Below are positions 13,411-13,418 of a stretch of 13,418 bases of DNA, one piece after another (position 1 is the first letter of the stretch; each line of letters starts with the position of its first letter). The translations under genes were made by a program, and so were the position numbers. The DNA lies in contig CAZUVQ010000048.1 in the NCBI GenBank assembly GCA_964623915.1, positions 1 through 13,418 of the forward strand. The letters are read 5' to 3'. Under the pieces are notes generated by a model, which was given only the letters and a program-made list of their open reading frames with translations, was not told the DNA's origin and did not search any database. Origin of the DNA: CAZUVQ01 sp964623915. Its GTDB lineage: Bacteria > Bacillota > Clostridia > UMGS1883 > UMGS1540.

Positions 13411-13418
13411 GGAATGGA

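Overview
The window is AT-rich DNA of a spore-forming, low-GC Firmicute, most likely a gut-type Clostridia member. Evidence seen directly: strong AGGAGG-like ribosome sites, many TTG and GTG starts, near-consensus sigma-A promoters with 17-bp spacing, S-layer-homology (SLH) proteins, two small CotF-like spore coat proteins and a SpoIIQ-like LytM peptidase. The genus cannot be fixed from the sequence alone; SLH plus Big_2 proteins and GC-rich hairpin repeats in AT-rich DNA are compatible with several uncultured Clostridia lineages.

Layout. 1-290 is AT-rich non-coding DNA ending in a promoter. 291-794 encodes a VanZ-like membrane protein. 812-4842 is an envelope cluster: its own extended -10 promoter, a small membrane-anchored protein, a 775-aa secreted SLH protein with a Big_2 domain, a GC-rich nest of hairpins, and a 317-aa secreted SLH protein, closed by a bidirectional terminator. 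On the minus strand follow two CotF-like coat genes (one of only 59 codons) and an O6-alkylguanine-DNA methyltransferase. 5954-6659 is a solitary ECF S-component transporter gene behind a leader with an intrinsic terminator and a competing pairing, that is, a riboswitch-like attenuator of no class I recognise. A minus-strand pair (PHP-type phosphatase, acyl-CoA thioesterase) is followed by a plus-strand cation diffusion facilitator (CDF) with two C-terminal cytosolic domains.

9337-9681 holds no gene but carries a MITE-like element with imperfect terminal inverted repeats and several strong hairpins between two convergent genes. 9682-12324 (minus) encodes a large secreted phosphodiester glycosidase (NAGPA-type) protein. 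Divergent from it is the SpoIIQ-like peptidase, with a possible sigma-F-type promoter, then tRNA-Pro(CGG) with a perfect promoter and a long hairpin terminator, and a last promoter at the right edge for a gene outside the window.

Most loci are independent transcription units, and the dominant theme is cell envelope and sporulation. The best candidates for something undescribed are the leader of the S-component gene, the hairpin nest between the two SLH genes, and the MITE-like repeat.
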